Assembly: GCA_021847645.1 (NCBI GenBank)
Contig: JAJZQG010000055.1
Coordinates: 1 to 41,174 of the forward strand
Reading direction: 5' to 3'
Source of the DNA: Myxococcales bacterium
Lineage (GTDB): Bacteria; Myxococcota_A; Polyangia; Polyangiales; Polyangiaceae
Length of the DNA: 41,174 nt
The notes under the pieces: generated by a model
Database searches by the model: none
What the model was told of the DNA's origin: nothing
What the model saw: the letters and a program-made list of their open reading frames with translations, nothing else
Shown: positions 1 through 8,472 of the stretch, in pieces
Numbering within the stretch: position 1 is the stretch's first letter
Layout of the letters: each line of letters begins with the position of its first letter
Program-made: the position numbers and the translations under genes

Positions 1-417
1 GAACGCGAGCACAGCCTCGGTCGCCAGGGCCCAGGTCGCGTGCATGTGCGCCATGCCCAGGATCACCAGCGGCACGGCTGCCACCAGCGCAAGGATGAGC
101 CGTCGCAGCGCCGGCCCCGTGTCCGGCTTCTCGGCGGCGGCCTTGATGACGTCCTCGTGACGGATCACGTCGGCGCCGTAACCCGCGTCGACCACGCATT
201 GAGCGATCTGCTCCTCGGTAAGGGACGGGTCGGCCACCACGCTCGCCAGGTGCGTGGCGAGGTTGACACTCGCGTCGCGCACGCCGGGCAGCTTGTTGAG
301 GCTTCGCTGCACGCGCGTCGAGCACGCGGCGCAGGTCATGCCTTCGACACGGAGGGTGAATCGATTGCCCGGAGCCGGGGCGGAGGTCGTCGCAGGAGAG
401 GTAGCTTCCGAATTCAT
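1..417 (-). CDS. copA: Copper-translocating P-type ATPase, N-terminal part (cut by window edge)
   Basis: The minus-strand frame from the ATG at 415-417 runs open to base 1, giving 139 residues with no stop. After a short Ala/Pro/Ser-rich leader comes a heavy-metal-associated domain with the copper-binding motif GMTCAACSTRV at about residues 25-35. It is followed by the usual HMA fold signature (KLPGVRDASVNLAT) and then by a hydrophobic stretch (LRRLILALVAAVPLVILGM) that fits the first membrane helix of a P1B-type ATPase. Such pumps export Cu+ from the cytoplasm using ATP. The catalytic DKTG and CPC motifs would lie beyond the window, so the family call rests on the metal-binding domain and first helix. 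A lone HMA chaperone would be only about 70 residues, so the hydrophobic extension favours a pump. Confidence 0.8.
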   Translation of the reverse strand, partial: MNSEATSPATTSAPAPGNRFTLRVEGMTCAACSTRVQRSLNKLPGVRDASVNLATHLASVVADPSLTEEQIAQCVVDAGYGADVIRHEDVIKAAAEKPDTGPALRRLILALVAAVPLVILGMAHMHATWALATEAVLAF

Positions 418-526
418 GGCAGAGCCGTTCCACGCCCAATGGGAGGCGCTACACCAAGTTGGATGCCCAAGCCGGGCAAGAGGGGTTGGCCTGCCCGGAG
501 CGACGTGAAGTCAGGAGATGACGCTC

Positions 527-1270
527 TCAGCGGTTGCGCCACATGGCCCGAGCTTCGTCCTGCGCACGCAGCAGCCGCATCTGCTCCTGGATGAACGCCC
601 CGTACGACGGCGGCACGCGATGGTCCTTGCCCATCGCGTACATCACCTGCAGCGCGGCCTCGGCGTCGGCCGTGGCCCGGTGCGCCTGCTCGAGCTCGAC
701 GCCGAGCAACTGCGCCACGTCCGTGAGCCTGCGGCTCTTGGCGCTGGCGAACAGGTGACGCGCCCAGATCAGCGGGTCCACCCACGCCACGCCGTCACGC
801 ACCGCCGGCGCATCGATCTCCTCGCGGCGGCCCGCGCGACGCACCTCGGCCAGCAGGAAGCCGCGGTCGAACGACGCGTTGTACGCGGCGGGAACGGCGC
901 CTTGCAGCGCCAGCAGGATCTCGCTGCACACGTCGGCGAAGGACGGCTTGTCCGCCACGTCCGCGTCCTTGATGCCGTGCACGGCGGTGGAGTCGGGCGG
1001 AATGGGACGGCCCGGGTTGATGAGCCAGGCGTCGCGCGACTCGATCTGCCCGCCGCGGCCCCGCACGATCGCCAGCTCGATGATCCGCTCGGTGGACGCC
1101 TCCCGGCCCGTGGTCTCGGTGTCGATCATGACGATCGGGATGTCGGTCCAGCCGGCTGTCTCGTCGAACTCGGTGGCGATGCCGACGGTGGGGGCGCGCA
1201 GCAGGTGGGCGATGCCCGGGTAGTGGCGCCCGGTGGGGAAGCAGCCGCAGCTCTCGGTGCCGGCGCGCAT
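527..1270 (-). CDS. DEDDh 3'-5' exonuclease, DNA polymerase III epsilon-like
   Basis: A 247-residue protein with the exonuclease fold of the DnaQ/RNase T superfamily. The acidic metal ligands are visible: D50 and E52 in VMIDTETTG (Exo I), D135 in YNASFDRGFL (Exo II), and H197/D202 in AHRATADAEAAL (Exo III, DEDDh type). It should remove nucleotides from 3' ends using two metal ions, for proofreading or repair. About 45 residues precede the domain, including a CGC tripeptide at 8-10 that may not be part of the fold. The start ATG lies 2 bases after the stop of the upstream DsbA-like gene on the same strand, which suggests translational coupling. It is too short to be a full epsilon subunit with a polymerase-binding tail, so a stand-alone DnaQ-like exonuclease is the better name. 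Confidence 0.85.
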   Translation of the reverse strand: MRAGTESCGCFPTGRHYPGIAHLLRAPTVGIATEFDETAGWTDIPIVMIDTETTGREASTERIIELAIVRGRGGQIESRDAWLINPGRPIPPDSTAVHGIKDADVADKPSFADVCSEILLALQGAVPAAYNASFDRGFLLAEVRRAGRREEIDAPAVRDGVAWVDPLIWARHLFASAKSRRLTDVAQLLGVELEQAHRATADAEAALQVMYAMGKDHRVPPSYGAFIQEQMRLLRAQDEARAMWRNR

Positions 1271-1272
1271 CG

Positions 1273-2226
1273 CTAGTTGGCCTGCCCTTCTGTCGGGCTC
1301 ATGGGCGCGGTGGCCGACGGCGCGGGCTCGGCGGCCGGCCGCGCAACCTTGTGACCCGTGGCCAGCTCGATGTCGAGCTCGATCCAGTTGAGCAGATCGT
1401 CGCCACCGAAGTCGAACTGCTCGAAGTTGAACTCGCGTCCGTTGATGAACACGCTCGGGGTGCCGCGCAGCTGCAGCGCGTCGCCCTGGTCGCGATCGCG
1501 CTGGACGATCTTGCGCACCTCGGGGGAATCCAGGTCCGCCTTGAAGCGCTTCATGTCCAGGCCCAGGCTCGCTGCGTAGCGATCGATGTCCTCGGCCTGC
1601 AGCGCGGTGCGGTTGCGGAACATCAGGTGGTGCATCTCCCAGAACTTGCCCTGGCGCATAGCTGCCACGGCCGCGCGCGCGGCCAGGTCCGCCTGCGTGT
1701 GGTACTGCAGCGGGTAGTTCTTGTACACGAGCCGCACGTACGGCGCGTAGCCCTTGACCACGCGGTCCAGGATGTCGACCGACATCGCGCACGTGGGGCA
1801 CTGGAAGTCGGCGAACTCGACGATGGTCACCGGCGCGTTGGCAGGTCCCATGGTCGGGGCGCCCGTGATGTCGATCTTCTTGATGATCGACGGGTCGAAC
1901 CTCGCCATGTACACGGACTGGACCTGCGCGGCCGATCGTCCGGATCGAATGGCTTCCGCGACGAACTCGGCAGCAGGCTCGCACGCCTTGCAGGCGCGCT
2001 TCTCCTCGAGACACTGAGCGACCGGCACGTCGACGTCGGCACAGGGCGACGGGAACGTGTGCAAGTCGCGATCGAGATCGTTGCGCTCGGTGGAGGTCAG
2101 GTCGTCGGTGCGCACGCCGCCGAGCCAGGCGTCGCGGGCCGTCTTGTTCGTCCCGCCGCACGATACCGATATAGCTGCCGTCGCGGACACGAGCGCGATC
2201 ATCAGGATGGTGGCAAGTCCCTTCAT
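1273..2226 (-). CDS. DsbA-like thioredoxin-fold lipoprotein
   Basis: A 317-residue predicted periplasmic/outer-membrane lipoprotein. The N-terminus has a Lys and a hydrophobic stretch ending in a lipobox-like AISVSC (Cys 23). A Cys cluster (C62, C72, C79, C82) precedes the thioredoxin domain. The domain begins with the DSBA-like TMGPANAPVTIVEFADFQ, carries the active site CPTC at 143-146, and has a cis-Pro loop (RGTPSVFING). It ends in a Pro/Ala-rich tail. The expected role is thiol-disulfide exchange in the envelope. The ATG at 2224-2226 is preferred over the TTG one codon upstream. It forms a two-gene unit with the downstream exonuclease (stop and start 2 bases apart) although the functions look unrelated. 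Confidence 0.85.
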   Translation of the reverse strand: MKGLATILMIALVSATAAISVSCGGTNKTARDAWLGGVRTDDLTSTERNDLDRDLHTFPSPCADVDVPVAQCLEEKRACKACEPAAEFVAEAIRSGRSAAQVQSVYMARFDPSIIKKIDITGAPTMGPANAPVTIVEFADFQCPTCAMSVDILDRVVKGYAPYVRLVYKNYPLQYHTQADLAARAAVAAMRQGKFWEMHHLMFRNRTALQAEDIDRYAASLGLDMKRFKADLDSPEVRKIVQRDRDQGDALQLRGTPSVFINGREFNFEQFDFGGDDLLNWIELDIELATGHKVARPAAEPAPSATAPMSPTEGQAN

Positions 2227-2358
2227 CAAGCCGCGAGCCTAGCAGGCCGCGGCCAAAGGCCAACAGGCAACCTGTCCGGACAATCTTTGCCCCGCCTCAC
2301 GCCGTCACCACGGCAGGCCATCTGGTATCCCGAGCGCGGACAAGGTAGCTTCGCGAGC

Positions 2359-3114
2359 GTGCGCAGCCTCGGCTTCCGATACCCCGACTTGAACGCGATG
2401 GGCGCCGCGCTCGCGGCGTCGCGCGAGTACGAGTTCCTCGTTCCAGGCGACGGGAGCGTCGCCGACGGCGAATGGGTTCTGGCGATTTTCGAGGTGGCAG
2501 GCGGCCGTGCCACGGCGGCTGCTGCCAGGGCCTCGGCCACCACAGCGGGCGTCGCGCTTCGCTTCGAGCCGCGTGATTGGCGTCGCTTGCGCGAGTTCGC
2601 GGGCACCCGCACCTCTGCCCCGACGAGTGCGCACACCGAACCGAGCGCCGACAGCGACGACGAGCAGCCTCCGACCACGCGGCCGTCAGCCGTGCTGCCC
2701 ATGCAGCAGGTCCTCCAAGGAAGCCCGCCGTCCATCCTGCTCGTCGACGCGGACGCCGAGACCACCGAGCTGGTCGCCGTGATGCTCGAAGCCGTCGGGC
2801 TCCCCGTCGAGAGCGTCGTGTCGGCAGAGAAGGCCCTGGATGCGTTGCGCCAGCGCACCTTCGGCCTGGTGCTGACCGACTGGAACCTGCCCGGCATGAG
2901 CGGCCTGGAGATGTGCCAACGGCTTCGCCGCGACCAGCGATGGGCTCTGTTGCCCGTGCTGTTCCTGACCGCCAACGCCTCGCACCAGGACATGATGCAG
3001 GCCTTCGCGGCCGGTGCCGACGACTACGTGATCAAGCCGTTCCGCGCGTCGGAACTCGGCGCACGCATCTTCGCGCTGCTGCGGCGCGCTCGTCTGGTTC
3101 CCCCCACCACTTGA
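2359..3114 (+). CDS. PilZ-like/receiver-domain fusion protein
   Basis: About 251 residues from a GTG at 2359 (an ATG at 2398 is an alternative). Residues 1-80 resemble the short PilZ-like domains common in myxobacteria, with a late GVALRFEPRDWRRLREFA segment. A Pro/Thr/Ser-rich linker follows (about 82-120). Residues 124-245 form a CheY-like receiver with phosphoacceptor D174 in LVLTDWNLPGMSG, T204 in LFLTANA and K226 in YVIKPF. No output domain follows, so it probably works by protein-protein contact in a two-component system, perhaps tuned by c-di-GMP. The canonical PilZ RxxxR motif is not obvious, so nucleotide binding is uncertain. It is divergent from the DsbA-like gene. Confidence 0.75.
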   Translation: MRSLGFRYPDLNAMGAALAASREYEFLVPGDGSVADGEWVLAIFEVAGGRATAAAARASATTAGVALRFEPRDWRRLREFAGTRTSAPTSAHTEPSADSDDEQPPTTRPSAVLPMQQVLQGSPPSILLVDADAETTELVAVMLEAVGLPVESVVSAEKALDALRQRTFGLVLTDWNLPGMSGLEMCQRLRRDQRWALLPVLFLTANASHQDMMQAFAAGADDYVIKPFRASELGARIFALLRRARLVPPTT

Positions 3115-3232
3115 GCGCAGCGGCCGCAGGCCGCACCACCCGATCCCGCTCCCTGCCCATTCGCATCAGACGGGTGGGCGAACCCCCAACATCATCTTGA
3201 CCAGGCGACGTCTCTTTGCCATGGTGCGCCGC

Positions 3233-3319
3233 GGAGAGATGACCGAGTGGCCGAAGGTGCCTGATTCGAAATCAGGTGTGCTCGTGAGGGCACCGCGGGT
3301 TCGAATCCCGCTCTCTCCG
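3233..3319 (+). tRNA. tRNA-Ser(CGA)
   Basis: Class II tRNA with long variable arm. Acceptor GGAGAGA (3233-3239) pairs with TCTCTCC (3312-3318), and G is the discriminator. The anticodon stem-loop CCTGA-TTCGAAA-TCAGG gives anticodon CGA, which reads UCG. The T arm carries GGTTCGAATCC. The 3' CCA is not encoded. Confidence 0.97.
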
Positions 3320-3448
3320 CAGCGTGGTCCGCGGTAGCGCCACCCGTCCGAAACGACATCGGCACCACCGCGCATCCGCGGCTCGACAGGCCGACCGGTT
3401 TGCTGTACAGCCAGCGCCCGTCGGGGGACGGGTGTTCCCGGTCCCGTT

Positions 3449-3533
3449 GGAGAGATGACCGAGTGGTCGAAGGTGCACGATTGGAAATCGTGTGTACCGA
3501 GAGGTACCGTGGGTTCGAATCCCACTCTCTCCG
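3449..3533 (+). tRNA. tRNA-Ser(GGA)
   Basis: Class II tRNA. Acceptor GGAGAGA (3449-3455) pairs with TCTCTCC (3526-3532). The anticodon stem-loop CACGA-TTGGAAA-TCGTG gives anticodon GGA, reading UCC/UCU. The acceptor stem and most of the D and T arms match the neighbouring tRNA-Ser(CGA), suggesting a local duplication with anticodon divergence. CCA is not encoded. Confidence 0.97.
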
Positions 3534-3600
3534 CTGAGCTCTGCGCCGCTGCGGGCAGTGGAAGGCTCAGGCGATCTGCGCACCCGACGGCGTCGCGTTG

Positions 3601-3666
<66 letters not shown>

Positions 3667-3680
3667 ACAGACGCGCGCTC

Positions 3681-4418
3681 CTACACGCCGATGTACAGAC
3701 GATGCGCGAAGTTGCGCTCGAGATCGGCGCGCAACACCTTCTCGGCTGCCGTCTCGATGTCGTACTCGACGCGCTTGAACTCGAGGCGGCGCGTCTGCGG
3801 ATCGAACACGGTGTACGACGCTCGGTTGTCATAGTCGCGGGGCTGGCCCACGGACCCGACACTGATGACGTACTTGCGACCGCGCGTGAGGGTGAGGTCG
3901 ACCGCGGGAAGCTCTTCGACCGCATCGGGGTCGAGCGCGAAGACCTTGCACAGGTGCGAGTGGCCGATCACCGTGAGCTGCGGGAGCTCGTCCCAGATCG
4001 ACAAGCACTCGCGAGCCTGCTCGGGCGCGAAGATGTACTCGAACTCCTCGAGGCGGATGGGCGAGCCGTGGCACAGCTGCATGTCGTGCTCGGCCAGACG
4101 CTCGGTGTACGGCAGGCTCTTGAGCCACGCCATGCTCGACTCGGTGAGCATCGCGGCGTGCGCGTCGAGCGCGTGGCGCGCGGCCTCGTAGTAATACGAG
4201 TAGTCCATGCGCCCAGCTACGGCAGCGTCATGGTTGCCCAGGATCGTCTTGGACGACACCTCGCGCACGAGCTCGGCGCAGTCGTTCGGAGATCCTCCGT
4301 AACCGACCGTGTCACCGAGACAGTAGAAGACATCGATGGACTCGTGCTTGTAGGCCTCGATGACCGCACTGAGTGCCTCGTAGTTGGCGTGGACGTCGGA
4401 GAAAATGGCGATACGCAT
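3681..4418 (-). CDS. YfcE/MJ0936-type metallophosphoesterase
   Basis: A 245-residue cytosolic protein with the full calcineurin-like metal-binding set: D8 and H10 (FSDVHAN), D36 (LGDTVGYG), N62/H63 (GNHD), H117 (CHGSP) and H153/H155 (GHSH). The length and a start at residue 1 of the beta strand MRIAIFSDVHAN fit the small YfcE-like phosphodiesterase/phosphatase family, which cleaves phosphoesters with two metal ions. The physiological substrate cannot be read from the sequence. It ends 15 bases from the GAGCAC microsatellite and converges on the tRNA-Ser pair. Its start is divergent from the 181-residue gene at 4560. Confidence 0.88.
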   Translation of the reverse strand: MRIAIFSDVHANYEALSAVIEAYKHESIDVFYCLGDTVGYGGSPNDCAELVREVSSKTILGNHDAAVAGRMDYSYYYEAARHALDAHAAMLTESSMAWLKSLPYTERLAEHDMQLCHGSPIRLEEFEYIFAPEQARECLSIWDELPQLTVIGHSHLCKVFALDPDAVEELPAVDLTLTRGRKYVISVGSVGQPRDYDNRASYTVFDPQTRRLEFKRVEYDIETAAEKVLRADLERNFAHRLYIGV

Positions 4419-4559
4419 CGACGGGACGGGGTCCGCATCCTAACACAAGAAGCGAGGAAGTGTTCGAAAGCCACACGGGTACGCAAATCGCCCGTACAGA
4501 CCCAGCAAAGACGTTGCGGGGCTGCCGGCCCGGCACCATCCTGCGCGCTGGTGACCATC

Positions 4560-5105
4560 ATGCCCCAGACCCCGTCCCTCGAGGAGTTCGCCCAGTCCTG
4601 CGTCCGGTTCGTCGAGAAGGCCGTGGGCGTGACCCTGGACTTCACGCCCGAAACGCTGCCGGTGCTCGACCACTACCTGCGGTCGGCCCGCGACCTGTCC
4701 GCCCAACGCCCCGAGTCGCTGCCCCTGGTGACCGCCGCGGCCGGCGTGTACATCGGCGAGCTGCTCCGGCGACGATACCCCTGCGCCTGGAACCAGGATG
4801 ACGATGACCCGATGGGCTGGTTCCTGGAGTTCGATGACCACCTGATGACGGTCTACCCGGTGGCGATCGCCCATGTCGCCATCGGCGGCGAGGAGGCCGA
4901 GCCGGACTTCGAGGTGATCCGTTTCAAGGACGACGAGCGCGAGATCGTGAGCACGCACTTGGCCGACCTGCCGCCCGTCTCCGAAGAAGAGTACATCGCT
5001 CCCTCGACCCGCGTGGAGGTCGTCGACATCGCGGTCGACCTGATCCGTGCGCATCGTCGCAAGGCCGACGAGGAGCCCGCGCTAGGGGATCTCGACCAGG
5101 ATTGA
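4560..5105 (+). CDS. Conserved-looking hypothetical protein, acidic, 181 aa
   Basis: A soluble protein of 181 residues starting MPQTPSLEEFAQS. An in-frame GTG three codons upstream (4551) is an alternative start, and neither has a strong ribosome-binding site. It has an alpha-helical N-terminal half (SCVRFVEKAVG, VLDHYLRSARDLS). A segment GVYIGELLRRRYPCAWNQDDD then leads to a beta-rich stretch (FLEFDDHLMTVYPVAIAHVAIG). The C-terminus is Asp/Glu-rich. Codon usage is like that of its neighbours. I do not recognise the family and see no catalytic motif, signal peptide or membrane segment. It converges on the kinase gene, ending 20 bases from the kinase stop. Confidence 0.7.
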   Translation: MPQTPSLEEFAQSCVRFVEKAVGVTLDFTPETLPVLDHYLRSARDLSAQRPESLPLVTAAAGVYIGELLRRRYPCAWNQDDDDPMGWFLEFDDHLMTVYPVAIAHVAIGGEEAEPDFEVIRFKDDEREIVSTHLADLPPVSEEEYIAPSTRVEVVDIAVDLIRAHRRKADEEPALGDLDQD

Positions 5106-5125
5106 CCGGACTTGGCCGGACGTCG

Positions 5126-7216
5126 TCAGTTCGTCAGATCGAACGAGATGCGGGCGGTCTGGTCGGGCTCGATCTTGACGCCCGAAGCCTTGGCCGCGCC
5201 GCTGTCGGACTTGCACGCGACCGAATGGTTGCCCGCCGGCAGAACGATCCCGCCCACGGGCGTCGGTCCGTAGGGCTTGCCATCCACGCTCACGTTGCAG
5301 AACCCGCCGCGGGAGGCGACGTTGAGCTTGCCGGAGCCGGTGACCTTGGGCGGCTCCGGAGCCGGAGGTTCGGGTGTGGAGGCGGGCGCGACCGAAGCCG
5401 TGGGCGCGGGCGGCTCGGCGGTCTGCGCCGACTTCGCATCGCCCGGCGAGACTTCGGCCTTCGAGCCCGCGCTGTCCTTGTCGAGGTTGAGCGTCAACGT
5501 GCGCGTCTCGTTGGCTGCCGCCGTGAACACCGCCGCCTTCGGCGAGTAGCCATCGGCAGTCACCAGCACCCGGTGCTCTTCGTTGGGCGCGAGACCGTCC
5601 GCACGAAGCCCGTCCATCGCCTTGTCGTCCACGAAGATCTTGACCCCCGGCGTGGTCGACACCACCTCCAACGTCACCGCGCCCTTGCTCATGTCGGCAT
5701 CGATCACGCCGTCGGGGTTGGCGTCCGTCAGCAGGATGGTGCGACGCAGCGGCGCGAAGCCTTCCTTGGTGAGCTCGATGGACAGCTCGGCGCCGCGCGG
5801 CAGTTTGTCGATGGTCGTCGGAGTCTTCTCGGCGCGCAGGGCGCCGTTGATCCAGACCGAGGCATCGGCCGGGCGGGTGACGATGCGAAGGGTTCCCTGC
5901 GCTGCGGCGGGGTTGTCGCGAACGGGCTGCGCCGCGGCCGAGGACACCGCGGCGACGGCATTGGCCTTGGCCTGGCGCACGACGAAGTACGAGCCGGCGC
6001 CCACCAGGCTCATGGCGAGTGCGATGGCGCCTGCGATCATCAGCGGACGGGTGCGTGAAAGGCCGGCATCGGTCACGGTCCTGGCGGCGCCCGGAGCCGA
6101 GGGCCAGGCGGAGTAGTCGCTGTGGCTCGACATGTCGACCGAATCGAAGGTGCCGGACTCGTGGGAGGCCTGGGCCGCGATCACGTCGGCGAGCTGCTTG
6201 ATGTCCTGCAGTGTGCTGTTCTGCTGCGCGAGCCGATCGGCGAACAGCGTGCGCATCCATCGGCCCATCGCGAGGTTGGACACGCCCAGGCGCTCTTCGC
6301 GGATGTAGGCCTCGAGGTCGGCTTGCATGTCCCGGGCGCGCTGGTAGCGGGCCTGGCGATCCTTGGCGAGCGCGCGCATGACGATCTGCTCGAGCCTGGC
6401 CGGATACCCGGGCCGGATCTGGCTGGGAGCCGGGTATTCGCGCTCGCAGATGAGCCGCAGCGTCTCGAGCTCGTTGGCGCCCTTGAACAGGCGCTTGCCC
6501 GTGGTGAGCTCGAACAGCACGATGCCCGCGGAGAAGATGTCGCTTCGCCAGTCGACCGGCTCGCCGCGCGCTTGCTCGGGCGACATGTACGGCACCTTGC
6601 CCTTCAGACGCCCGCTTCGCGTGTCCTCCCCCACGCTCGTGCCGCTCTTGGCAATGCCGAAATCCACGACCTTGACGTCGCCCTCGAAGGTCAGGAGCAC
6701 GTTCTGCGGCGAGATGTCCCGGTGGACGATATTGAGCGGCGTGTTGTCCAGCGCGCGCCGATCGTGGGCGTAGTCGAGCCCGGCGCACACGCCGAGCACG
6801 ATGCCCAGCGCATGCTCGAGCGGGAAGTCGGTCATCGCGCGCTTCTTCATCTGGCGCACGATCCCGCGCAGGTCCTCGCCGTGGATGTGCTCCATTGCGA
6901 TGTAGTAGGTGCCCTCGTGGAAGCCCACGTCGAAGATCTGCACTATGTTCGGGTGGGACAGGGTCGCGGCGATCCGGGCCTCGTGCAGCAGCATGTCGAT
7001 GAACGCCTGGTCGTTGTTCATCGACGGCAGGATGCGCTTGATGACGACCAGCTTCTCGAAGCCGGCGACCGAGCGGTGAAGTGCCAGGAACAGCTCGGCC
7101 ATGCCTCCGGTGGCGAGCTGGTGCAGCAGGGTGTACTTGCCGAAGCGTTTCGGCAATCCGTCGGCGGCTCCCGCGTGGAAGAACCTGCCGCCTTCTGGAA
7201 TCGACCCCTGCGACAT
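5126..7216 (-). CDS. Membrane-anchored Ser/Thr protein kinase with PEGA-like repeats
   Basis: 696 residues. The Hanks-type kinase domain spans about 25-300. It has a Gly-loop (LLHQLATGGMAELFLA), catalytic K60 (VVIKRIL), H165-R166-D167 followed by ISPQN, D185-F186-G187, and SPEQARG in place of the usual APE. A single membrane helix (about 391-413) separates this cytoplasmic domain from an extracytoplasmic part. That part has two PEGA-like beta repeats (about 441-510 and 513-580), an Ala/Pro-rich linker, and a third PEGA-like repeat (about 628-696, FCNVSVDGKPYGPTPVGG). The architecture suggests a receptor kinase that senses an envelope ligand and phosphorylates cytosolic targets, as is common in myxobacteria. 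An AGGAG sequence stands upstream of the chosen ATG. The gene is divergent from the lipoprotein at 7556. Confidence 0.93.
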   Translation of the reverse strand: MSQGSIPEGGRFFHAGAADGLPKRFGKYTLLHQLATGGMAELFLALHRSVAGFEKLVVIKRILPSMNNDQAFIDMLLHEARIAATLSHPNIVQIFDVGFHEGTYYIAMEHIHGEDLRGIVRQMKKRAMTDFPLEHALGIVLGVCAGLDYAHDRRALDNTPLNIVHRDISPQNVLLTFEGDVKVVDFGIAKSGTSVGEDTRSGRLKGKVPYMSPEQARGEPVDWRSDIFSAGIVLFELTTGKRLFKGANELETLRLICEREYPAPSQIRPGYPARLEQIVMRALAKDRQARYQRARDMQADLEAYIREERLGVSNLAMGRWMRTLFADRLAQQNSTLQDIKQLADVIAAQASHESGTFDSVDMSSHSDYSAWPSAPGAARTVTDAGLSRTRPLMIAGAIALAMSLVGAGSYFVVRQAKANAVAAVSSAAAQPVRDNPAAAQGTLRIVTRPADASVWINGALRAEKTPTTIDKLPRGAELSIELTKEGFAPLRRTILLTDANPDGVIDADMSKGAVTLEVVSTTPGVKIFVDDKAMDGLRADGLAPNEEHRVLVTADGYSPKAAVFTAAANETRTLTLNLDKDSAGSKAEVSPGDAKSAQTAEPPAPTASVAPASTPEPPAPEPPKVTGSGKLNVASRGGFCNVSVDGKPYGPTPVGGIVLPAGNHSVACKSDSGAAKASGVKIEPDQTARISFDLTN

Positions 7217-7555
7217 CCCGCTGCTCCTGCTACCTGCTCGTCGTCCGCTCCGAGGCCCTTGCTGTCACCCTTGAACGATCGGCTGCCTCGACTCCGTGCT
7301 CACTGCGTTGCGGTCGCTCTTTGAATCGAATCGCGCCTCCGTGCAACCGCTCCGGAGTGCGTCCCTCGCGACGGGACGACCGGGACCAGCGCGTCCACCA
7401 GCGTCACATAGCATACGGGCCCGCGCTGCGCCCCCGTCAGTGGGCGGGCGGGCCGCCGATGCCGCTGCCCCGACGCGCCGCTTGCGCGGGGCGATGCCGC
7501 AACGAGCACCCGCATCTTGATTCCCGGTGCGGTTGTTCGTTACGCTGCGGCTCTC
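7217..7555. promoter_or_regulatory. Divergent intergenic region between kinase and TPR lipoprotein
   Basis: 339 bases with no credible gene, and presumably promoters for both neighbours. On the plus strand a weak sigma70-like pair, TTGATT (7517-7522) and TACGCT (7541-7546) at 18-base spacing, would start transcription only a few bases before the ATG at 7556. No obvious minus-strand promoter was picked out. Confidence 0.35.
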
Positions 7556-8089
7556 ATGCGGATGACCATCGCACTCGTGGCTTGTGTCGCCGCGCTGACC
7601 ACATCGGCCTGCGCGACCTACCTCGACGATCTGAACCGTGCCGAGGTGCACTACAAGGCGAACGAGCACGAGCGTGCGCTGGCGTTGTTCCGCGTGCTGG
7701 AGCCGGACATGGACTCGCTCAGCCGCGCGGACCAGGCCCGCTACGCGTACCTGCGCGGCATGAACGACTACCGCATGGGCGACGCGTTCCGCACCGACGC
7801 GCGCCACTGGCTGGCCGTCGCCAAGGCCATCGATCGCGAGCAACCCGGAAGCCTGAGCGCGGAACAGAAGCCGCGGCTCGACGAAGCGCTGCGCGACCTG
7901 AACCAGGACGTGTACGGCGTGGGTGTCTTCCCGGAGGAGCCCGAAGACTCGGGACAGGCCTCGTCGGACAAGCCGGCAGCCAAGCAGAGCGACGAGGCGC
8001 AGTCGGATTCAGACAAGGCCAAGGGCGGCGACAACACCGCGCCGTCCGACGAAAGCAAGAAGCCCGCGCACGGCGACAGCGAGCCCTGA
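7556..8089 (+). CDS. Small lipoprotein with TPR-like helices and acidic tail
   Basis: 177 residues. The N-terminal signal peptide MRMTIALVACVAALTTSAC ends in a lipobox (Cys 19), so a lipoprotein is expected. Residues about 22-110 contain TPR-like helical pairs (LNRAEVHYKANEHERALALFRVLE; YLRGMNDYRMGDAFRTDARHW). From about residue 120 the protein becomes a low-complexity Asp/Ser/Lys/Glu tail, likely disordered. The function is unknown. TPR lipoproteins of this kind usually scaffold envelope complexes. A TTG in frame at 7517 would extend the N-terminus without benefit, and the ATG gives a proper signal peptide. Confidence 0.8.
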   Translation: MRMTIALVACVAALTTSACATYLDDLNRAEVHYKANEHERALALFRVLEPDMDSLSRADQARYAYLRGMNDYRMGDAFRTDARHWLAVAKAIDREQPGSLSAEQKPRLDEALRDLNQDVYGVGVFPEEPEDSGQASSDKPAAKQSDEAQSDSDKAKGGDNTAPSDESKKPAHGDSEP

Positions 8090-8136
8090 CCCGCCGCCGG
8101 CTACGAGGACCAGATGGCAGCTTGGGAGCGCGCCGG

Positions 8137-8334
8137 TCACCCCGACGCGCGCTGCATGTCCATAATCAGATCCTTCTTGGCCAGCTTGAGCTTCTTCAAT
8201 CGGGAGAATTCCTGCTGTTCGGCGGGGGTCAGGTAGGTGCGGCGACCCAGCTCTCGAACCTTCTCGTCGAGTGCCCTGTGCTCCGCCAGCAACGCTTCCA
8301 GATTGCCAACCCCCCGTGCCGCTGCTTTCCTCAT
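8137..8334 (-). CDS. YdcH-like (DUF465) small protein
   Basis: 65 residues, highly charged and helical. The pattern LEALLAEHRALDEKVRELG then LTPAEQQEFSRLKKLKLAKKD is typical of the short YdcH/DUF465 family: a helical hairpin of paired coiled coils with the late LKKxKLxxKD signature. The ribosome-binding site GGAGGT at 8339-8344 lies 4 bases upstream of the ATG at 8332-8334. This favours that ATG over the GTG and TTG codons at 8340 and 8337, which overlap or abut it. The molecular role of the family is not established. The gene stands alone between two TPR lipoprotein genes on the other strand. Confidence 0.8.
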   Translation of the reverse strand: MRKAAARGVGNLEALLAEHRALDEKVRELGRRTYLTPAEQQEFSRLKKLKLAKKDLIMDMQRASG

Positions 8335-8472
8335 CAACACCTCCGGACCTGCCCCGAAGGACAGCGCATCGATCTATAGGATCGCGCCGACCAGCCAGCC
8401 CGTCCAATGGAAATCGCGGAACCTGGCCGTGACTTCGATGGTCCAAGACCATCACGTCCTCAGGAGACATCG

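Noticed and set aside
472..498. Terminator after the exonuclease gene
   Set aside because: There is a 7-bp inverted repeat (CCGGGCA/TGCCCGG) but no T tract follows on the minus strand.
1351..3114. Long plus-strand frame of 587 codons
   Set aside because: Only the part from 2359 has PilZ/receiver similarity. The first 1000 bases are antisense to the DsbA-like gene and read as Arg/Val/His-rich GC shadow.
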